Shown here: positions 60,323-64,000 of the stretch, in pieces
Layout: each line of letters opens with the position of its first letter
Position numbering within the stretch: position 1 is the stretch's first letter
From: JBEKYD01 sp052148435
GTDB lineage: Bacteria > Acidobacteriota > Terriglobia > Bryobacterales > Bryobacteraceae
NCBI GenBank assembly: GCA_052148435.1
Contig: JBKQIF010000153.1
Span: 29,373 to 93,372 of the forward strand
DNA: 64,000 nt
Reading direction: 5' to 3'
Notes under the pieces: model-generated
What the model was told of the DNA's origin: nothing
Database searches by the model: none
Seen by the model: only the letters and a program-made list of their open reading frames with translations
Position numbers and translations under genes: made by a program

Positions 60323-62188
60323 TCATTTCACGTGGATGCGCAGCGAATAGCTGCCGGTCACCACATAATCGAACGGCAGCGCCGCCTGTTCGGTAGCCGT
60401 TTCCGGTGAAGTCACCAGGGGGCGATTGGCGCCGCGGCTGGCCTGCATCACATTCAATACCGAAGAAGGCAGCGCGGGCAGCGTCTTATCGTTGTCATAG
60501 GCCGTAGGCGCGGATTCCACCAGCGACACGTACAGCTTGTTGTTGGAGCGCTCCTGGTTGAGCAGCGACACGGTCTGCGATACGTCGATGAAGCGATTCA
60601 TCAGGCCGGCGATGCTTTGCATCCGGTTCAGGGTATCGGCGTCGCTCAGCAGGACACGGTGGTCGCCTTTGGGCAGCGACTCGGGAATGCGGACGGTGAG
60701 ATCGCGCTCCAGCGGCTCGCCGCGATAGGGGCGAAGGAAAACTTTGACCGCCACCCGGTCGCCGGCTTCCACGTCGGTTCGCTCGGCCCAGGCGTTCTCG
60801 ATGGTGGCCACGCGGCGCTCCGGCAGCAGGTCCACGATTATGTTTACCCGCTTCACTTCCGGCGTCGCCACGTTGTTGAGGTACAGCCGGCTGAACTTGT
60901 CGCCGAACCAGCCGGCCAGGAGCATGGGAGCCGGCATGGGCATTTCGCCCGAAGCCTGCATGGTGGAAAGGGCGATGCGCTGATTGCCGCTCATTTCCAC
61001 GTTGCCGCTCAGCCGGTAGGTGGCCTCGTCGGCGAACTCATTCAACTCGGAGAGCGAGGAATAAAGCGTTAGCATCATCAGGTAGGGCGTCCACTTCTGG
61101 TGAACGAAAATGTGGAAGTGAAAGTCCTTCTCGCGCTCGGGCTGGCCCTTGTCATCGAGTGCGCGCACCTTCATCTCCACCGGAATCATCGGCGAGGTCG
61201 CGCCCAGTTGCCCCTCGATGCCGCTATGCCGGTCCTGATGCAGCGCGCCCACGATTTCGGTGGCGTTGGCCAGTTTGCTGGGCTGGTAGGACGACGCCAA
61301 AGTCATCAGCACTTCGCCCTTGGCCATCGGCATATCGATCGGCCCCAGGTTGAAAAACGGGTGGCCGAAGGCCAATACGCGTTTGCCGTCGTTATAGGTC
61401 ACCGTGCCCAGCCCGGTGATGCTCTTATCGCCATCTACCAGCACGCCGGCGACGGATTCCCCGGGATTCAGCGAATGCTCCCAACCCGGCGCGGGCTGGC
61501 TGCCTTTGAGATCCGCCCCCGTACCGCCAGCCTCGACCGCGGCGATGCCCAGCTGGTGCAATAACGGGCCGAACAGCCCGAGGGTGCTTTCCGAGAAACC
61601 GGAAAACAGCAGCGGCGATTCGATCGGCACCATCGTCTGCGACTGCAACGGCAGGCCAGCGGAAACGCCCGCGGCCACCAACTGGCCGATGAGGCCGCCC
61701 GGAGCCTCGCCGGCGCCGGAGCCGCCCGCGACCAATTTGGCCGGGCTGCGCGACTCCTCCGGACGCGAGGCGTCGATGTCGTTTATTTCCAGCATTTCCT
61801 CGATCGGCGTGATGCCGCAGACGGCGTCCGGCGAGAACACGCTCAGCCGCAGCGCCACCGCGCCCACCAGCTTGCCGTCGATGTACACCGGGCTGCCGCT
61901 CATGCCGGCCGCGACGTTGGTGCGCTGGCCTTTGCCGCCGAGCCTGGCGAGGATCACGTCCTGTTTCGGTCCCCATTGGTTCTTGTAGATTCCCAGGATC
62001 TCCACCGGGAGCGGCTCGGGCTCAGACCCCTTGAGCACGGTCCAGGCGTATCCTTTCATGCCGGGCTTGAGGTCGGCCTCTTTGAAAATCTGGACCTTTC
62101 CAGCTTTGGGACGGACGGGCGCAGGTTCCTGAGCGAAGAGAAAAGAACAGGACACCGCCGCCACCGCAAGTGCGGCTAACTTCTGCAT
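60323..62188 (-). CDS. SpoIVB-type (S55) peptidase-domain protein
   Basis: 621 residues with signal peptide (KLAALAVAAVSCSFLFA). The S55 domain is in the first 260 residues: KPGMKGYAWTVLKGSEPE, VAAGMSGSPVYIDGKLVGAV (putative nucleophile Ser in GMSGSP), GITPIEEML and the later AFGHPFF. The long C-terminal part is beta-rich and unknown. S55 is best known from spore-former signalling; here it is in a diderm. ATG 62188 has an AAGGA site; 62197 is possible. Confidence 0.85.
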   Translation of the reverse strand: MQKLAALAVAAVSCSFLFAQEPAPVRPKAGKVQIFKEADLKPGMKGYAWTVLKGSEPEPLPVEILGIYKNQWGPKQDVILARLGGKGQRTNVAAGMSGSPVYIDGKLVGAVALRLSVFSPDAVCGITPIEEMLEINDIDASRPEESRSPAKLVAGGSGAGEAPGGLIGQLVAAGVSAGLPLQSQTMVPIESPLLFSGFSESTLGLFGPLLHQLGIAAVEAGGTGADLKGSQPAPGWEHSLNPGESVAGVLVDGDKSITGLGTVTYNDGKRVLAFGHPFFNLGPIDMPMAKGEVLMTLASSYQPSKLANATEIVGALHQDRHSGIEGQLGATSPMIPVEMKVRALDDKGQPEREKDFHFHIFVHQKWTPYLMMLTLYSSLSELNEFADEATYRLSGNVEMSGNQRIALSTMQASGEMPMPAPMLLAGWFGDKFSRLYLNNVATPEVKRVNIIVDLLPERRVATIENAWAERTDVEAGDRVAVKVFLRPYRGEPLERDLTVRIPESLPKGDHRVLLSDADTLNRMQSIAGLMNRFIDVSQTVSLLNQERSNNKLYVSLVESAPTAYDNDKTLPALPSSVLNVMQASRGANRPLVTSPETATEQAALPFDYVVTGSYSLRIHVK

Positions 62189-62300
62189 GGGGACCATCCT
62201 TACGTTACTGATGAAGGCACCGAGTGCCTGTCCTTATTATCGTCCAGATTTTCGAGAAGTGGGAGAGAGGCATGCAAATTCCGGCGCTAGGCCCTGCGGG

Positions 62301-62543
62301 TCAGGTTTGCGGGTACGTGCCGTCGGGATTGTAGCCGCCGCCGGCGTCTTGATCGAGTTCGGCGGGTTGCGGCGGATGCAATGGGCCGCGGGGTGGCGCG
62401 ACTTCGTCCGCTGTAGGTCGTACGGTTGGGTTCTTCCCCTTCAGATCGTCGATGATCGGCTGAATAATCGAAGTTGGAGCTTCGGATGGTTGTGGTTCTG
62501 AGTGGTGTGGTTCCGTATGGTGCGGTTCAGGTTTCTTGCTCAC
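62301..62543 (-). CDS. Small His/Pro-rich protein
   Basis: 80 residues, highly polar: HHTEPHHSEPQPSEAP at the start, a short central amphipathic segment (IIQPIIDDLKGKN) and a Pro-rich tail. GTG start with an excellent AAGGAGG site six bases upstream. Disordered; metal binding by the histidines is possible. Confidence 0.65.
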   Translation of the reverse strand: MSKKPEPHHTEPHHSEPQPSEAPTSIIQPIIDDLKGKNPTVRPTADEVAPPRGPLHPPQPAELDQDAGGGYNPDGTYPQT

Positions 62544-62676
62544 TGTGCACCTCCTTTTCTGCCCGCAATTCTAGTGGCCGCCGCTGGTCCGCCGCGAAGA
62601 CCGGAGCGGAAGTGGATGAAACGGGCGGGGATCGGGGCCGGCGAGATTCGTCACCGCGAGATATATACTGGTGGGA

Positions 62677-63537
62677 ATGTCAATCAAGGGATCGGCTTGG
62701 ATTCGCCTGGGTGGAATCGGCCTGGCATTCGCGGGATTGTGCTTCGTTTGGTCGCAGGCGCCGCCTCCGAAGCAGCCTATCGTGGTCCAGAAGGTGACCG
62801 GCAACCTCTGGGTCCTGATGACCAACAACAGCGGCAACGTCGCCGAGCTGCCGACCAGCGAAGGCGTCCTGCTGGTGGATGACAAGTACGATCAGGACGG
62901 CCCCGACATCATGGCCAAGGTGAAGGCCATCAGCGACCAGCCGATCAAGTACATTTTGAACACGCACCAGCACGGCGATCACACCGGCGGCAATGCGTTC
63001 ATGCTGACGAACACGCCGGCCGAAATCCTGATCCACAAGAACGCGCGCGCCAACATGGTGGCGGGCAAGCAGCCCGGGCTCCCGCAGATCACCTATGCCG
63101 ACGACGCGCAGGTGTTCGTCGGAGGCAAGGAAGTGAGCGCACATCATTTGGGACGTGGGCATACGAACGGCGATGCGGTGATTCTGTTTCCGAGCGAGCG
63201 CGTGCTGCACACGGGCGACCTGTTCGTGAACGGAAGCGCGCCGTTTATCGATTACAGCGCCAAGGGCAGCCTGGTGGAATGGGACAAGACGCTCGACCGC
63301 GTGCTGGCGCTCGATTTCGATATCGTGATTCCGGGGCATGGGCCGGTGGCGAAGAAGGCCGATCTGGTGAAGTGGCGCGATTCGATCGCGGAGCTGCGGA
63401 CGCGGGCGAAGATGGCCTGCGCGGGTGGCGCGGCGGGCGCGGACAAGCGGCTGAATTTGTCGGGTTTGAATATGGACGACAGCCTGGGGTTCATGGCGCG
63501 GAGCATGCCGGGGATTTGCGCGGAGCTGGCGAACTAG
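62677..63537 (+). CDS. Secreted metallo-beta-lactamase-fold hydrolase
   Basis: 286 residues from ATG 62677 (GTG 62671 also possible), with a leader (GGIGLAFAGLCFVWSQA). Metal motif THQHGDHTGG, then HLGRGHTNGDAV, LHTGDLF and IPGHGP complete the MBL site. Resembles the MBL proteins of quinoprotein or glyoxalase-II type. Substrate unknown. The gap 63538-63765 shows no gene. Confidence 0.9.
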   Translation: MSIKGSAWIRLGGIGLAFAGLCFVWSQAPPPKQPIVVQKVTGNLWVLMTNNSGNVAELPTSEGVLLVDDKYDQDGPDIMAKVKAISDQPIKYILNTHQHGDHTGGNAFMLTNTPAEILIHKNARANMVAGKQPGLPQITYADDAQVFVGGKEVSAHHLGRGHTNGDAVILFPSERVLHTGDLFVNGSAPFIDYSAKGSLVEWDKTLDRVLALDFDIVIPGHGPVAKKADLVKWRDSIAELRTRAKMACAGGAAGADKRLNLSGLNMDDSLGFMARSMPGICAELAN

Positions 63538-63765
63538 CATCGATACCCCGCCCTCGTCAAACTGTACGTCAAGGAGCCGAGCGCTCATCGATGCCCGCCG
63601 CTTTCGCCAAAAATTGCAAAAAAGAATAACCACCGCGCACAAAACATCCTCCAGAAAGATTCTCCCCTGATTGCAACGTCCGGCTCACGGGTTGGAGTGC
63701 GCGTGGACCGGGAGCGCATCGAGAAACTCGCGCCGCGGGCCGGCAGACTATATACTGGCTCAGAA

Positions 63766-64000
63766 ATGAAGATTCCAACCTTTGAAGAACTGCCAATACG
63801 AAAAGACCTGCCGGAGGATTGTTCCTGGGGAGTGTTCGGCGACAACGACGCGCTGGGATGCCTGAATTTTCTGACCGCTGAAGGAGTAGTGGAGGCGGCG
63901 GGGCTGGTGAAGTCGGGCAAAGTGTTTCGCCTGGACGCGCGCATGGGATTCGCCAAGCCGCCGTTATTTGGACGCGCGCCGGCCGAACACAGGGTCTCGC
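63766..64000 (+). CDS. Cyclase-family protein (kynurenine-formamidase-like), 5' part
   Basis: Cut by the window end after 78 residues. The start (FEELPIRKDLPEDCSWGVFG, DNDALGCLNFLTAEGV) is typical of the cyclase family (PF04199), metal-dependent amide/cyclisation hydrolases; the HxGTHxD metal motif would lie beyond the end. A TATACT box at 63751-63756, ten bases before the ATG, may be a -10 element. Confidence 0.8.
   Translation, partial: MKIPTFEELPIRKDLPEDCSWGVFGDNDALGCLNFLTAEGVVEAAGLVKSGKVFRLDARMGFAKPPLFGRAPAEHRVS

Overview
This window looks like a chromosomal piece of a diderm, GC-rich soil-type bacterium, most plausibly an acidobacterium of the Bryobacterales/Solibacter kind. That placement is an inference from gene content: LptD, a secreted tricorn-like protease, a SpoIVB-type S55 peptidase, RDD and PilZ proteins, many secreted oxidoreductases and sugar-isomerase-like proteins, a tandem ThyX-like protein, paralogous UroD-type methyltransferases, and many small palindromic intergenic repeats. 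No rRNA, tRNA, CRISPR array, prophage or transposase was seen.

Layout. 0-6.3 kb (minus strand): the conserved ffh / rpsP-khpA-rimM-trmD-rplS-rnhB translation block, with two small RelE-like or unknown genes inserted between trmD and rplS, plus a cold-shock-domain protein and a Tudor-like protein upstream of ffh. 6.5-15.2 kb: tricorn-like protease, an mntA-hepT toxin-antitoxin module flanked by repeats, a GT28 glycosyltransferase, a PHP-PAP2 gene pair, a HigBA-type module and a secreted protein. 15.2-19.6 kb: zinc-ribbon/RDD membrane protein, divergent lptD, a PilZ protein. 19.9-25.6 kb: enolase-superfamily enzyme, TIM-barrel isomerase, GGDEF response regulator, zinc alcohol dehydrogenase and aldo/keto reductase, a probable sugar or sugar-acid catabolic region. 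25.7-35.7 kb: CcmC/CcmD, pyrD, a degenerate alkaline-phosphatase-fold protein, a RodZ-like HTH protein, a Gfo/Idh oxidoreductase, rhomboid protease, metallophosphoesterase and a processive-type GT2. 35.8-42.9 kb: amidohydrolase, a DUF433/truncated DUF5615 module, an AHSA1-ArsR pair with visible promoter and operators, acs, a YjbQ protein, a TIR-domain gene interrupted by an in-frame TAG, and a DUF4160-DUF2442 pair. 42.9-51.8 kb: YfhO-like membrane protein, a striking three-stem palindromic element, divergent dut/thyX-like genes, a collapsed hicAB remnant, a ribokinase-family kinase, a methyltransferase, a second HigBA-type module and mutL.

51.9-57.8 kb holds the most interesting system: a tightly packed minus-strand operon with two paralogous UroD-family methyltransferases, a corrinoid-binding protein, a homocysteine S-methyltransferase-type protein, a phytanoyl-CoA-dioxygenase-type oxygenase and a TIM-barrel isomerase. 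Together these suggest a corrinoid-dependent demethylation route that hands methyl groups from an unknown methylated compound to homocysteine. 58-64 kb: a secreted beta-propeller protein, an S55 peptidase, a His-rich small protein, an MBL-fold hydrolase and the start of a cyclase-family gene cut by the window end.

Two themes recur. First, small toxin-antitoxin modules are numerous and several are damaged (hepT, DUF5615, hicAB, a DUF2442 tail). Second, intergenic gaps carry several families of short palindromes, many ending in a CCAC-type tail.
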